64,000 nucleotides of DNA from Sambucus nigra (Eukaryota > Streptophyta > Magnoliopsida > Dipsacales > Adoxaceae): positions 151,881,741 to 151,945,740 of the forward strand of contig OX422221.1 of NCBI GenBank assembly GCA_949130495.1, read 5' to 3'. Below, one piece after another: positions 1-12,446 of this stretch. How positions within the stretch are numbered: position 1 is the stretch's first letter; each line of letters begins with the position of its first letter. Under the pieces are notes generated by a model. The model was not told the origin of the DNA, made no database searches, and saw only the letters and a list, made by a program, of their open reading frames with translations. The position numbers and the translations under genes are program-made.

Positions 1-211
1 TTACGAAAACACCCTGGTTCATTTGTATGGAGTCATGAGGGCCTTATAAGTGTGGATGCTTTGATTGTGACTCACCAATTGAAGGTTGATATGGACAGGC
101 GATCATGGAAGAAGACGTCATTCGCCCTGAAAAGAAATCAATATGCTCATGTTGAGGTGGAGAAGCTGGTCGACATTCAGTTTATTAGGATGTGAAATAT
201 CTTGAATATCT
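1..211 (+). pseudogene. Tat-type Ty3/gypsy RT fragment (element K)
   Basis: Frame 1 reads through the start of a Tat-clade reverse transcriptase: a FVWSHEGL segment (family pattern FAWSYEDMPGID), then THQLKVD, then a KKTSFALKRNQ...VEVEKLVDIQFIR stretch equivalent to the RRSF.PERN..I.EEV.KLL..GFIRE pattern just before the RT palm. The frame meets TGA at 196-198, and similarity stops at about 211, where the LTR of element G begins with TGTAAC. What is seen is one short reading frame with family spacing; the lineage is inferred from remembered motifs. The rest of K lies left of the window or beyond G. It is the oldest layer visible because everything to its right is inserted into it. Confidence 0.6.
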
Positions 212-601
212 TGTAACACCTCGCCTATTAAAATAATGGGTGGTCGGACCTCTACTAAAATAAAATAGGACTCTCATTTGCCTCACTCTTAGAATCACTG
301 TCGAAAACCAATTACTTACTAACCACCTATAATTAAATTAAGTCATGTGTGGATTTTTAACTTTTATTATAACAACACTATAACAAAAACCATAACTCAT
401 TCAGACAAATAACTAAATTCACAATCGCATAACTAGCTTGGAAAAGTGAAATCTATTACATGCCAAAATTAACCGAAATAAGCAATCGATATAACATCGA
501 TACAATAATATCCATAAATAAAATAAACTAAAATGGAATAAAACCTTGTGACATTAGCAACATGCCCCAATAGTAAAGAGACCAATCATGTTGAAGATTT
601 C
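212..601 (-). repeat. Element G 3' LTR, segment 1 of 3
   Basis: Begins TGTAACACCTCGCC and follows the outer end of the LTRs of element B (TGTGACACCCCGCC at 41410 and 49247), including the AATCACTGTCGA block. It is a diverged relative of that chromovirus LTR in the same, minus, orientation. The LTR is cut at 601 by element C and resumes at 27260. The five bases before it are TATCT; the matching right-hand target duplication of G is not in the window. Confidence 0.7.
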
Positions 602-1099
602 TGTTGATACCAAAATTTACCACCCTACGTGGACCAATTGCAAGCCAACAGGTGTCATCCAATGTGGTACAAGTCCAAGTCATCCTGATATAAAAGCCCG
701 ATGAGCAAGGAAGTCCGGCCAATAAGGAAGCCCGAATAGCTGGGAAGCCCGAGCAAAATCCTGTGTCGTTAAGAAAATGATAGCAGTCTTACAGCCTGTA
801 TTTCCAATGAAGCGACATCATTCATATATTTAATTCTCATTATGTATTGATATAAATGCCTAATGAACGAAGGCATTCCATCCTTTCACAAGACAACTAT
901 CAATATCCTTGGGCTATAAATACATTGTATCACCTTCATTGCATGTACCGAGAAAACAAGTCAATGCAATCAATATATAACAATGGATGTAGGTTATTCC
1001 ATTGAGTTGAACAAGTTTAAAATTTCGTGTGTCTTATTTGTTTTATTTATTTTATCTGTGATGAATTAATTAGGCCTAGTATAGTTTTTTGTATCAATA
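602..1099 (+). repeat. 5' LTR of element C
   Basis: Starts TGTTGATAC and ends GTATCAATA; the ends are inverted repeats except for one C to T change (expected end GTATCAACA). It matches 26791-27254 over its length, including the CTATAAATAC box and the CTTATTTGTTTTA block near the end. It holds about 34 bases more than the 3' copy, mostly an AAGCCCG-rich stretch around 700-760. Confidence 0.85.
914..923 (+). promoter_or_regulatory. TATA box in the 5' LTR of C
   Basis: CTATAAATAC lies about 175 bases before the LTR end and is preserved in the 3' LTR at 27069-27078 although the two LTRs have diverged. That position suits the U3/R border of a plant LTR promoter. Activity is inferred, not shown. 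Confidence 0.6.
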
Positions 1100-1100
1100 G

Positions 1101-1117
1101 ATTGGCGTCATATATGG
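1101..1117 (+). other. Primer-binding site of C (degenerate)
   Basis: ATTGGCGTCATATATGG starts two bases after the LTR. It resembles the Tat-clade site ATTGGCGCCGTCTGTGG with several mismatches, as expected in an old copy. Element H has a better preserved version at 59735. Confidence 0.6.
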
Positions 1118-1189
1118 GATCGTATTGCTAAACATTTTCACCGAACTCTCCAAGCGGGAGTTCCTATATAATTCACTCAAAGGAGTATG

Positions 1190-1736
1190 CCACCACCTCC
1201 AATAAGGAGTGTTGGTCATAGCCATTCCAAAACATCAAATGATCCTTCGTATCTTCCTGGAGAAACTTCTTTTATATGGATTACTAATTCCTTCGATAGT
1301 TAATATCTCGTCCCAGAAAGATTGAGTGGCTTAGAAAGCTAAGTAGTCCTCTCCTTAAGATCATTTGGGACCCAAGGGAAATGCCCTACAGTTGCGTCGG
1401 GAATTACTCGACGACCAAGTGATCTGAGGGAACGTTCATCCCAATCCAGATTAAAAACCCGACGAACTACTCGGTCCATCCAAAGAGAAACCTTGCAAGA
1501 AGAAAGCTCAAAATAATCAGTTGGTCATCATAAAAAAGCCTCCACCCATAGATTTGGTGCCAGAAATGTTGTTTGGAAAGGTTCCATTAATCACTTGGAA
1601 GACAGGTTGGGAGAAATGGAGAAGGCCAAGAATCCCCTCCACAGAAGTTTTGTTAAGGGATATCCCTTTGCGCAAATCATCGTAGATTTCCCTACGCCAA
1701 GTTTAAAGCTCCAGTGGTCACTCCCAAGTATGATGG
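1190..1736 (+). pseudogene. Element C leader and gag N-terminal part
   Basis: A possible start at 1190 reads MPPPPIRSVGHSHSK and soon meets a stop; other frames show gag-like pieces. The clearest part is the end: 1697-1736 reads KFKAPVVTPKYDG, the conserved Tat gag phrase that precedes the capsid domain. The frame is cut exactly there by D, and the gag text resumes after D at 17099 with DGKTNPVLHIE. Upstream gag is too decayed to follow in one frame. Its role was the capsid precursor that packages element RNA. Confidence 0.55.
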
Positions 1737-3341
1737 TGTAAGAGGGTACTTTAGATTATAGATTGAGGCGAAACCCCTATAGGTATGGTGATAACAACTA
1801 ACCCAATATCCTCAACTGATCACAAAATAAACAAACAATCACAATATAATAAACACTGAGATTGAAATAAATAATAAATGAAACTCAAAAACAACTCGTT
1901 CAAAGGGAGAGAGAACAAGAACTCTCAGATACACCTTGGTAGACAGCTCAAACACCAAGGTCACACACACATATCACAACGATAAATGGTAGTAAATTCT
2001 TAGCAACAACCAACAATGATGGGTGAGTTAAATGCCCCCTAGTTTTGTAATATCTCCCCTGCTCTCAATGTCTTTTCTCTCTCTAGAAAGAACTCAGGAC
2101 AAAGAACTCTATCTTCTCTCTAAAGAGAACCCTTTTTCTCTAAAATGGTTAGGCTCTCTAAATATCAACCAACCTCTCTTGAGATGTCTCAGTCTCAATC
2201 ATTCTAAAAAACCTTCTACTTTATGTCACTAGCATTAAATGCATGTAGACACCATTTGGCAATCAGTTGTGTCAGGCAATTGTCACACTTCACTGGTCAT
2301 CCACTAAACCTTCTGATAGCCCCTCAAACTTCCATGGTTTAATCAAGTTTCGATTGGACACTAGGTAGGTGGCGTATGACATCACCTAAAGAAGATGTGA
2401 CATTTTAAAAGGGAATGTTTGGCACTGGGCTCAAAGTGATATGGAACTTGTGGTTCTTCTAGATAAGCTCTATCGTGTTGTGGTCCCTAGGTGTTTTACC
2501 AGGTGTATCTAGAATGGTAAAGTCAATACTTAATGTTTACTTGCTTCTTAATCCTCCAAACTAGTTCCCTCCGAGGTTCCCTTCATTAGGTCATCCGATA
2601 GATTATGAAAGCTCTCCCACGCCATGCCAGACTCGGTCTCTCGCAGATATCGTTTGACCTCACTCCAATATTATAAATCATTAAAACATACATGTTATAA
2701 TACATGTCTATAGATACATGATTTGAATAAGTATAAAAAAAATTGTCAACTCTGAGTTTCATCTCTGGGTGAGGTTCCTCTGGTAAGTTTCCTCTGCACT
2801 TCTTATAGCAAGTTTCTTCTAAGCTTCGTCTCGCAAGGTTCCTCCGAACTTCCTCTGGTAAAGCTTCCTATAGTGATCTTCCTCTAGCAAACTTACTCTG
2901 GTAAGCTCATTTGTTCTTCTTCTCTGAGCTTCCTCTAGTAAGCTTCCTCTAAGCTTTTTCTAGTAAGCTTCCTCTTAGCTTTTTCTTGAAATGTTCCTCT
3001 AGAGAAATTCCTCTAGAAAGCTTCCTCTTTCCTCTGAGATTATTTTCTGAGCTTCCTCTGATAATCTTCCTTTGAGCTTCTTCTGGTAAGCCTCCTATGA
3101 GATTCTTCTGTAAATCTTCCTCTAGCAAGCTTCTTCTGGCGAGCTTCCTTTATCAAGGTTCCTCTCGTGAGCTTCTTTTCTGAGTTTCCTCTGGTAAGCT
3201 TCCTCTGATCTTCTTCGGGTAAGCTTTTTCTAAGCTTCTTCTGTAAATCTTCCTCTAAGCTTCCTTTAGGTTGTCCACCTTCCTCAATTTAAGAGGGGGA
3301 GTTATCTCTAATCACAAGATTGCCTTTAGGCTATCCCTACA
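1737..3341 (-). repeat. D array LTR1
   Basis: Plus-strand limits are TGTAAGAGGGTAC and CTATCCCTACA, about 1.6 kb. It is not interrupted and serves as reference for the other copies. It contains a degenerate minisatellite built on variants of GAGCTTCCTCTGGTAAGCTT (about 2770-3275), which ends before the shared block CCACCTTCCTCAATTTA. Confidence 0.85.
2770..3275. repeat. GCTTCCTCTGG-type minisatellite in D LTR1
   Basis: Roughly 15-base half-units such as GAGCTTCCTCTGG, CAAGCTTCCTCT and GAGCTTCTTCTGGTAAG repeat irregularly; many contain AAGCTT. The same block recurs in LTR2 (about 6950-7425), LTR3 (about 14450-14945) and LTR4 (about 16680-17035) with different unit numbers, which explains part of the LTR length differences. 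Confidence 0.75.
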
Positions 3342-3937
3342 TTTGCCTCCTCGTGGAGATATTTATTGTGTGTCCAAGAAATATCTGCATAAAACATCGC
3401 AAGCCACAATGAAAATCAATTTTTAAGATTTTGCATAAAACTTCACCAATAACGGTGAATCCACCAATAACAGTGACTTAACAATGAAAACCACTTGTTA
3501 AGATTTTTTTGTCAAACTCCACCAATAACGGCGACTTAACAATGAAAACACTTATTAAGATTTTTCATCAAACTCCACCAATACTGGTGATTTCTCTACT
3601 GATGGTGACTTAACAATGAAAACCACTTCTAAAGATTTTTTCGTCAAACTCCACCAGTAACAGTGACTTAACAATGAAAACACTTGTTAAGATTTTTCGT
3701 TAAACTCCACCAGTAACGGTGACTTAACAATGAAAACATTTGTTAAGATTTTCCGTCAATATTATTATGTATTTCATCGCAAGTCATGAGGGATCCCACA
3801 CCTTCCCCAGAGGAATCTCAACATGGCCCCTCGCCCGTTGTTTCTCCCTCTGTTGGATGTCATCACAATCGAGAACACGATTAACATTATCTTAGGCCAT
3901 AATTTTAGAAGAATACCTCCCCAGCAGAGTTGCCAAA
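3342..3937 (-). repeat. D array internal region 1, with 57-bp tandem repeats and PBS
   Basis: From the right on the minus strand: primer-binding site TTTGGCAACTCTGCTGGGGA next to LTR2 (about 3918-3937), a conserved stretch of about 160 bases, then about six tandem units near 57 bp (3440-3757; plus-strand core CACCAGTAACGGTGACTTAACA), then a purine-rich tract before LTR1. Each unit contains the dyad CTTAACAA / TTGTTAAG. No protein is encoded. Confidence 0.75.
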
Positions 3938-6900
3938 TGTAAGAGGGTGCTTTTGATTAAAGATGGAGGCGTAACCACTATAGGTATGGTGATAACAACT
4001 AAAACAATATCCTCGACTGATCAGAGAATAAACACACATCATAATATAATAACAACTCAGATTGAAATAAAAAATAAATGAACCTCAGAAACAACTCGTT
4101 CAAAGGGAGAAAGAAACAAGCACTCCAGATACACCTCGGTAGGAAGCTCAAACACTAAGGTCCCGCACACATATCATAACAATAAATGGCAGTAAAATCT
4201 TGGCAACAACCAACAATGGTGGGTGAGTTAAGTGCCCCTAGTTTTGCAAAAACTCCCTGAATAAGTTGTTACTTAGGCTATTTAATAAAAGATTAAACTA
4301 TTGAAGTAACCCCTAACTGTTTTTTGAGGAAACTCTTTTCTTTAAATCAAAGCCAGTTAATCATGAGATGTGTTTAAAAAATATGTACGAGATTTGTTCA
4401 AGATTATGTAACAAGTTTTGAAAAACAAAATAAAAGGTTTAAATCAGCACACTAGTAAGAATGAAATGAGGAGATGTACAAAGATTAAGGGCAAGGCATT
4501 TTTAATGTGGTAAAACCTCACCCAAATGAGGAAACATCCACGGTGACTTCTAAGTCACAAACGAAAAATCTACTAAAATAAAATATACAAGTTACAAACT
4601 AATTAAGACATGAAAACTAATCAGACCGATAAAAGTTTAGAAAGGTACCCACTGGTTGATTCTAACTTCTCTGTCGTTCTGATATTGATGTGGCTTTCCC
4701 AGTTTGCTAACTTCTCCACTTTGTTACAGTCTTTATGTCGACTCTTGTAGATTCAAGATCTTATAGACAACACTTCTATGTTGTAGCGTGACAAGTATTT
4801 GTGAAAGTTCTTCTAACACATGCATGCACACACACACACACTTATTTTATACAAACAGTCCTATCAAATTATAGATCAGATCTAAATGATTTTGCTTTCA
4901 GTTTCTCTCTTCTTTAGAAATGAAAAGAATTTACTTGACCTTTCAAATAATCCAAGAATCTAAGGCTACCTTGCTCGAAAGACGGTTCAAGGTCTTAATC
5001 AATTTCAGAGAGTTTTGAAAATAATTTTTGAAATTAAAATCCGCCAATTGCGATTCCAACTAGGTCAACAGTCTTGTTTCATTAGAATTAGAAATAGAAA
5101 ATGAATTTGTTCATTCTAGAGTTTTGAAAAACATTTACAGAACATAAATCAACAAATGTGTTTTCTCAAGATGAGAAACTAGAATATGCAGATCTAAGTG
5201 TAATATGACATGCAATGATCAGATCTATTGTTTCTATGAAAAATAAATAGATATCTAACATGAAATATTTAAGTTGGAAACTATATCACGATCACAGAGG
5301 ATAAAACCTTAAACACCCTTCAAACCCCCCCAACAACACACTCAAACACACATGTATATTTTTTGGTAAATACTGTTTACGAGAAATGAGTTTAGGGTTT
5401 GAAAATGAAAATGGTTTGGACAATTTAGGGTTTCTTTCTCTCTCTGGTTTCTCTCTTCTCTCTCTATTTAGACAAACTTCCAAAAAATTTTGAAATGATG
5501 AGGCTTAGAATCCTTTTACACTGAGACGCGAAGGTTCGAGAATGGCTATCCAAATCTAAGGCTGAGATTTGGTCTAAGGCAATTGACTTTGATCCAACGG
5601 TTAAACAACATCGGTGGATTAAACGTCCTCTGATTGGTCTGGAGAGGTTCACAGAGATTGATTTCAAACGCATTTAGGGCGTTGATAACAATGATCCAAT
5701 GGCTAAGATAACACGCGAGTTTTGATTCTTGCAATAAACACAAATTAGACCGGTATAACATGGACTTGTGTAGGGCTGAGATCAGTTCTCACATGCGTGT
5801 TTAAAAAAAATTACACACGCACCCTGAATTCTCAAGCGCTTTCAGATCTTACCAAATCCAACTTTCAGGTACAAAAAATAATAGCAGTAATTAATGAATG
5901 ACCCCAAAAGTTTTGAAAACCAAATTTTAATTTCCAAAAAAATCATTTCAAAAATATTAAAAATTCCCAAAAATTATTAATGCCAATTTAAATGGGATTA
6001 ACCACACACAACTCACACACAATCAAATAATAAACTATATCAACAATGTGTGCAATCCTAGTGTGTGTGTGAATGAGCTTTATACCTTCAATTGAATTAA
6101 GTGTGGCTTAAGAAGAAGATTCTGAGGCTCTTTGGTATCTAGGGAACGGAACTCTAATTTTGTCATTTCCAAACTAGATAGGCACTTATACAATGTAGAA
6201 TCAAGTGAGTTAAGAGTATAAGGTGCTTCACTCCCTTGCTCTCAATGTCTTTTCTCTCTCTAGAAATAACTCAGGACAAAGAACTCTATCTTCTCTCCAA
6301 AGAGAACCCCTTTTCTCAGAAATGGCTGGGCTCTCTAAATAGCCACCAACTTCTCCTGAGATGTCTTAGTATCAATCAATATGAAAAAACTTCTACTTTA
6401 TATCACTAGCATTAAATGCATGCAGACACCATTTGGCTATCAGCTGATTCAGGCAGCTATCACACTTCAATGGCCATCCACTACACCTTCTGATAGCCCC
6501 TCAAACAACCATGTTTTACTCAAGTTTTGATTGGACAGTAGGTAGGTGGCATGTGACATCACCTAAAGAAGATATGACATTTGAAAAGGGAATGTTTGGT
6601 ACTAGGCTCAAAGTGATATGGAACTCATGGTTCTTATGGATAAGGTCTCTCGAGTTGTGGTCCCTCGGTGTTTTACCAGGTGTATCTGGAATGGTTAACT
6701 CAAGCCTTAATGTTTCCTTGCTTCTCTGTCCTTCAAACCAGTTCCCTCTCAGGTTCCCTTGATGAGTTCATCCGATAGAGCATGAAAGCTCTCATACGCT
6801 CGGCCACACTTGGTCCCTCGCAGATAATTTTTGACATCACTCTCATATTATAAATCATTAAAACATACAAGTTACAATACATATCTACAAATATATGATT

Positions 6901-7494
6901 TGAATAAGTATAAAAAAACTGTCAACTCTGAGTTTCGTCTCTGACTTAGGTTCCTCTGGTAAGTTTCCTCTGAGCTTCATTTGGCAAGGTTCCTACGAGC
7001 TTCGTCTGGAGAGATTCCTCTAGCGATCTTCCTCTGGAAAGCTTCATTTGATCTTCTTCTCTGAGCTTCCACTAGTAAGATTCCCCCGAGCTTCTTCGGG
7101 TAAGATTCCTCCCAACTTTTTCTAGAAAGCTTCCTCTAGAGTTCTTCCTCTAGCAAGCTTCCTCTGAGCTTCTTTTCTTGGATTTCTCTGGTAAGCTTCC
7201 TATGAGCTTCTTCTGGTAAGTTTTCTTTGAACTTCTTCCTGAAATCTTCCTCTACGCTTCGTTTAGAAATCTTCCTCTAGCGAGCTTCCTCTAGCAAGCT
7301 TCCTTTCGTGAGCTTCTTCTGAGCTTCTTTTCTGAGCTTCCTCAAGTAAGCTTTACTCTGAGCTTCTTCTAGTAAGATACCTCTGATATTTTTCTCAAAA
7401 GCTTCCTCTAAGATTCCTTTAGGTTTGCCACCTTCCTCAATTTAGGAGGGGAAGCTATCTCTAATCATAAGACTGTCTTTAGGCTCCCCTTACA
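3938..7494 (-). repeat. D array LTR2, split by solo LTR E
   Basis: Starts TGTAAGAGGGTGC directly after the PBS of internal region 1 and ends CTCCCCTTACA. Removing E (4258-6230 with one CTCCC copy) leaves about 1.58 kb collinear with LTR1. It carries the same CTCTCAATGTCTTTTC and CCCTCGCAGAT blocks and the GCTTCC minisatellite. Confidence 0.8.
4258..6230. mobile_element. Element E: solo LTR, 1973 bp
   Basis: The insert begins TGAATAAG and ends GTGCTTCA, so the ends are TGAA...TTCA inverted repeats. It is flanked by perfect CTCCC duplications (4253-4257 and 6231-6235), and the LTR2 text of D continues on both sides. No gag, pol, PBS or PPT is visible, and short open frames inside it look random. 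It includes a GTGGTAAAACCTCAC motif that I associate with copia-type LTRs; family and orientation are not settled. A solo LTR left by LTR-LTR recombination is the simplest reading. Confidence 0.7.
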
Positions 7495-8073
7495 TTTTCC
7501 CCCTCGTGGAGATATTTATTGTGTGGCCAAGAAATATTAGCATGAAACATCTCAAGCTATAATGATAACCAATTGTTAAGATTTTGCATCATACCCCACC
7601 AATAATGGTGATTCCACCAATAAAGGTGACTTAACAATAAAAACCACTAGTTAAGATTTTTTTGTCAAACTCCACCAGTAACGGTGACTTAACAATGAAA
7701 ACACTTATTAAGTTTTTTCATCAAACTCCACTAATAATGACGACTTAACAATGAAAACCACTTTGTTAAGAATTTTTTGTCAAACTTCACCAGTAACGGT
7801 AACTTAAGAATGAAAATACTTGTTAATATTTTTCGTCAAACTCCCCGAGTAACGGTGACTTAACAATGAAAACACTTGTTAAGATTTGTCGTCAAGATTC
7901 TTATGTATTTCATCGCAAGTCATGAAGGAGCCCACAACTTCCCAAGAGGAATCTCAACATGCCCCCTCGCCCGTTGTTTCTCCCTCTGTTGGATGTCATC
8001 ACAATCGTGAACATGATTAACATTATCTTAGGTAATAATTTTAGAAGAATACCTCCCCAGTAGAATGTCCAAA
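7495..8073 (-). repeat. D array internal region 2
   Basis: Same layout as internal region 1: PPT-side text CCCCCTCGTGGAGATATTTATTG, 57-bp-type tandem units at about 7585-7893, the conserved CCCCTCGCCCGTTGTTTCTC block, and a PBS eroded to a CCCCAGTAGAATGTCC form at about 8054-8073. No coding frame. Confidence 0.75.
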
Positions 8074-8932
8074 TGTAAGAGGGTACTTTAGATTATAGAT
8101 GGAGATGTAACCCCTATAGGTATGGTGATAACAACTAACCCAATATCCTCGAATGATCAGAGAATAAACACACAATCACAATATAATAACAACTCAGATT
8201 GAAATAAACAATAAATGAACATCAGAAATAACTCGTTTAAAGGGAGAGAGAAATAAGCACTCTCAGATACACATGGGTAGGCATCTCAAACACCAAGGTC
8301 CCGCACACATATCACAACAATGAATGGTAATAAATGATTGGCAACAACCAACAATGGTGGGTGAGTTAAATGCCCCGTGGTTTAACAATAACTCCCAAGC
8401 TCTCAATGTCTTTTATCTCTCTAGAAAGAATTTAGGACAAAGAACTCTATCTTCACTCCAAAGAGGACCCCTTTTCTCTGAAATGGTTAGGCTCTCTAAA
8501 TAGCCACCAACCTCTCCTGAGATGTCTCAATCTTAATCAATGTGAAAAAACTTCTACTTTATGTCACTAGCATTAAATGCATGCATACACCATTTGGCTA
8601 TTTGTTGTGTCTGGCAATTGTCACACTTCAATGGTCATCCTCCATACCTACTGACAGGGCCTCAAACTGCCATGGTTTAGTGATGTTTTGATTCCATAGT
8701 AGGTAGGTGGCGTGTGACATCACCTAAAGAAGATGTGACATTTGAAATGGGAATGTTTGGCACTAGGCTCAAAGGGAGATGGAACTCATGGTTCTTATGG
8801 ATAAGCTCTCTCGGGTTGTCCTCCCTTGGTGTTTTACCAGGTGTATCTAGAATGGTTAAGTCAAGCCTTAATGTCGCCTTGTTTCTCAATTATCCAAACC
8901 AGTTCCGTCTGAGGTACCCTTGACGAGGTCAT

Positions 8933-10015
8933 TTATAATCACCCAAAACTGTAGAATTTATACCCCGAATAGATGTATTTTAGTTGCTAATTCTCGACAA
9001 TTTGGGTCTTATGCATTTAATTCTTCAATATATAGGCTTAATTGCAGTTGCGGTGTCAAAAGCTATATTTCCAAGCAATTTGCAGTTAAAATGGGGCTAA
9101 ATACCTAATTCCCTGACCCTACCTTAGCATAAACCTGCCCTAAACCCTGTGTGTGTTTTGTTTGTCTTTTTATCATTTTTAGATTTTTAATATGAGTCAT
9201 TTTTACTTTTAGGATTTATTTTAGATTTATTTTGTATTTTCTAGGTTTTATTTTATTTTATTAGTATAATTTTATTTTATTTTGATTTTTATTTGTTTTT
9301 AGTTTTATTAGGATTAATTTTCAGGAGTTTATTTTTATTTTTTTTATATTTTGTATTTTTTAGGACTTTAACTTTCATTTAGATTTTTAGTTTTTATTTC
9401 TTTTGTTTTATTTTAGTTTTTATATCACCTTACGATTTTATTTTTTATTTTTAATATTTTTATTTTTATTTTTATTTTGTTTTATTTTTAGTTAGATTTT
9501 ATTTTTTAGTTTTATTAATTATAGTTGAGTCTTTATTAAATTTTTTCTGTGTCCAAATTACACACACACACACACACTTATACACACTCAAACCTCATAT
9601 CCTATACAAACCAATACACCTAAAAATACCTCACTCACCCTCACCATTTTACCCTACAACTCACCGCACACAATTACCCCTTCCATCATCTTCATCACCT
9701 CTCACCCAGCTCTCTCTTTCTCTCATCACCCCATAACCAACCAAACACACAACACCATTAAAAAAATTAAAAACACCGCCGTCGAGCCCCATTTTCGGCG
9801 TCGACCACTCAACCCCTCGCCTTATCCCTCCTGTCGGAATCCCGTCGGTCAGCCTCCATACCCACCGCCGGCGATTCTGCCCCTGGCGTTCCGACCACAA
9901 CCCCCTGCCAGCGCCCCTCACTTACCCCTACACTTGAGTTTATATTATTTTGTAGGTATTTGAGGTTTTGACTAACTTAGCTTTCAACAACAATACACAA
10001 AAAGCCAAGTTATCA
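8933..10015 (+). repeat. F 5' LTR
   Basis: Ends CAAGTTATCA followed by AA and the PBS, and begins near TTATAATCACCC, so the ends are near-inverted (TGATAA...TTATCA with one change). Its middle is T-rich (9120-9560) with a short (CA)n, then a C-rich stretch (9600-9920) before the end. Length fits Athila LTRs. The left boundary rests on loss of D LTR3 similarity. Confidence 0.6.
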
Positions 10016-10017
10016 AA

Positions 10018-10074
10018 TGGCGTCGTTGCCAGGGAGAGGCTAAAAAAGAAAAGGTATCAAATGGCGTCGTTGCC
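10018..10074 (+). other. Duplicated LTR-end / primer-binding site of F
   Basis: TATCAAATGGCGTCGTTGCC occurs at 10011-10030 and again at 10055-10074, a 44-base period. The first copy is followed by AGGGAGA, closer to the canonical Athila site; the second runs into ATTCTTGG. Confidence 0.75.
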
Positions 10075-11056
10075 ATTCTTGGGTGCGTGAAGCTCGGAGC
10101 GAATTTCAACTTGTAGTTCTTTTATTTTTCGCACTTTCTTATTTTTTTTACCATTTATATATTTTTAGAAGGCTTGTATTAGGATTTTTATCATTGGTTG
10201 TATTGCGGTGCATAGAGACACCTGTATTTTATTTTTCATTTTAAAAGTTGTAATAATCGAAGCAAGCAGGATTCGGAAACCGGACAAGGTAGAGAGAGGG
10301 CGTCCAAAGGAGAGGATTTATAATCATCTCTACGTTGGGTCGGTTGGATGCCCGGGGACGACTGAGATAGGCGTAATCTTCCCCCAGTCGACTCAAATTT
10401 TTCGGCACCCCACGGCCTAAAAATCGTGGGAGGTACATTTCTTCCACCCTCGCGCCTCTCCTATTAGCGAGTCAATTATTTTGTGTGCTCTTGTGTGATT
10501 TTAATCTCTCATTTAGTTTTTGATTGGTATGATGAATTAAATTACAAAGACCTACAATCGGTCACTCACGAGAAGGGATTTCATCACCCGACTCACTCGC
10601 TTACCAATTGTGTGCTAACCTAGCCATCACTAAATTTAAAATCAATCAACTAGGTAGCCCACTAGGAGAATATTTTTGCACAGGAGATCACTCATATTTT
10701 CGTGATTTTTTTATCACCCACTGACTTAATTAAAATTTGACTACCCTTTCACTAAATTGAAAGATAAAAATTGGCTATGTGCTAGTTAGGAAATTTTCTT
10801 GACTTGTGTATGTGTCCAATTCCATTTTCGGTAGTCGGTTTTCGTTAGTTCGTCCCAAATTCAAGCGTCCATAATTTTTTTCCACCTTTTATTCCAACAA
10901 AAAAAAAATCCAAAAATATGTTCTTCTATTATTTTTCTTATAAAAAACTCCAAAAATATTTTCTTTCTTTCCTTTTTTGGAAAAATCCAATAACATATTC
11001 TTACCTTTTGAAAAAAATTAAAAAAAAAATCCAAAAAAAAAATATTTTTATCCTCA

Positions 11057-12446
11057 TGGCAGAAAAACGTCCTTTACGAGACTACTTTGGTCATTTGCCA
11101 TTGACACGTGACACGTGAGAGAGTGATCCCGAGCCGTCTTTTTATGAGATTTTTCTTGGTTTTGGCTCTATCATGAGTACCATCGGTACTCTTGACCCGT
11201 CCATGCACGCACCTCCTATTCCATCACCCTCGGTGTCAAGTGTGGACGTGTCTCATCCTTTGTAGTTCACCCACTGTTATTATGCGGATCACATGTTCCA
11301 TGAGTGTCCGTACTTGTTATATCCATCCGAACCCACCATGGAACATGTGTATCCATATGACACTGTTTCGGAATCCACCTAGTCCCATTATCCCAATATA
11401 CCTAATCCCGAGTTGTGTGAGTACCTGAGTTATTCGTGGAGTCCTGATCACCCTTCCACGCAATACAAATCCCAACCGGATGTTGTGGATCCTCACACGT
11501 TCCCACAGTCGCCATGGCAACCTTGTGCACCCATTCACGATCAGTTCCCTCACTACACACCCACTGAATATCAACCATTTGTCCATCACGAAATAAATCC
11601 TTTCGTGTATGATGAACTTGGCTCCACCCACACACTTCCTTTGAGTATTCTCCATACACTCATGATAGTAACGAGTTGTGTCCACCTCAACCACCGCCAC
11701 CATCCATCACTGCACCACTACCATCCACATCCGCTCTCCAAAGCCTCTTGCAACAATTTATCATCGAGCAAGATCAAGCCACTCAAATTCAAACTCGAGC
11801 TCTCCAAAGGCTTGAACAAAGGTTAAATGAATTAGAGTGTGAGAGAGATTCGGCCATTCCCATGGATCCACCCATCGTTGCAACCGAGTGTGATGATGAT
11901 GTGTCCTTTTGTGACATAGATTTTGAGTGTGACCAACCCTACCACCCCGAGAGTCTCGAAGCTGAGACCATTCCATGGTCCGGGTCCCAAGTCGACAATT
12001 GTGTTGACTTACCTTTCAATAGTGAGCCTTGATCCAATCCCACCATGTCATCCTGAACCCCACTTTGAGGTTCCCACTCACTTTCCCATAGAATCCAAAA
12101 ATATGCCCGAGCTTTTACCTTATGCCTCAATCGCATATGTCTCTGACATGCCCATATCTTTTAGGTTAGCTGTAGCTACAAGTGTTCACCATTTTCCTGA
12201 GACAGAATCCATGATAGTTCCTAACTATCCGAATATGGATCCTATCCCCCCATGCATGGCTCCCTTTGAGCCTGATATTTCTAGTGATCCATCTATCTTA
12301 TATCTTGGTGCCTCGTCTTACCCACCCACCACATTCACTAATGCTACTCTTATTGATAAGTTGATCACTCCATCTTTTGATACCACACTTCCTCCTGCGA
12401 GTTCCCTTATGGATCACTCCGCGCCTCTATGTGTCTCCCACTCTTG
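11057..12446 (+). pseudogene. F proline-rich gag-like coding remnant
   Basis: ATG at 11057 opens MAEKRPLRDYFGHLPL and soon stops. Further on, three overlapping frames read like pieces of one protein: 11413 to about 11650 (P, Y and H rich), about 11660-12032 with a helical SLLQQFIIEQDQATQIQTR stretch and an acidic tail, and about 12005-12446 (P, S and T rich). Two frameshifts, near 11650 and 12005, would join them; composition switches cleanly at those points. I also see a C-Y-x-D-H-x3-E-C-P type motif around 11275. A retroelement structural protein is the best guess; I do not recognise the family with certainty. Confidence 0.4.

Noticed and set aside
11317..11703. 128-codon minus-strand frame in F
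   Set aside because: Overlaps the better supported plus-strand protein text; its composition is the complement of Pro/His codons.
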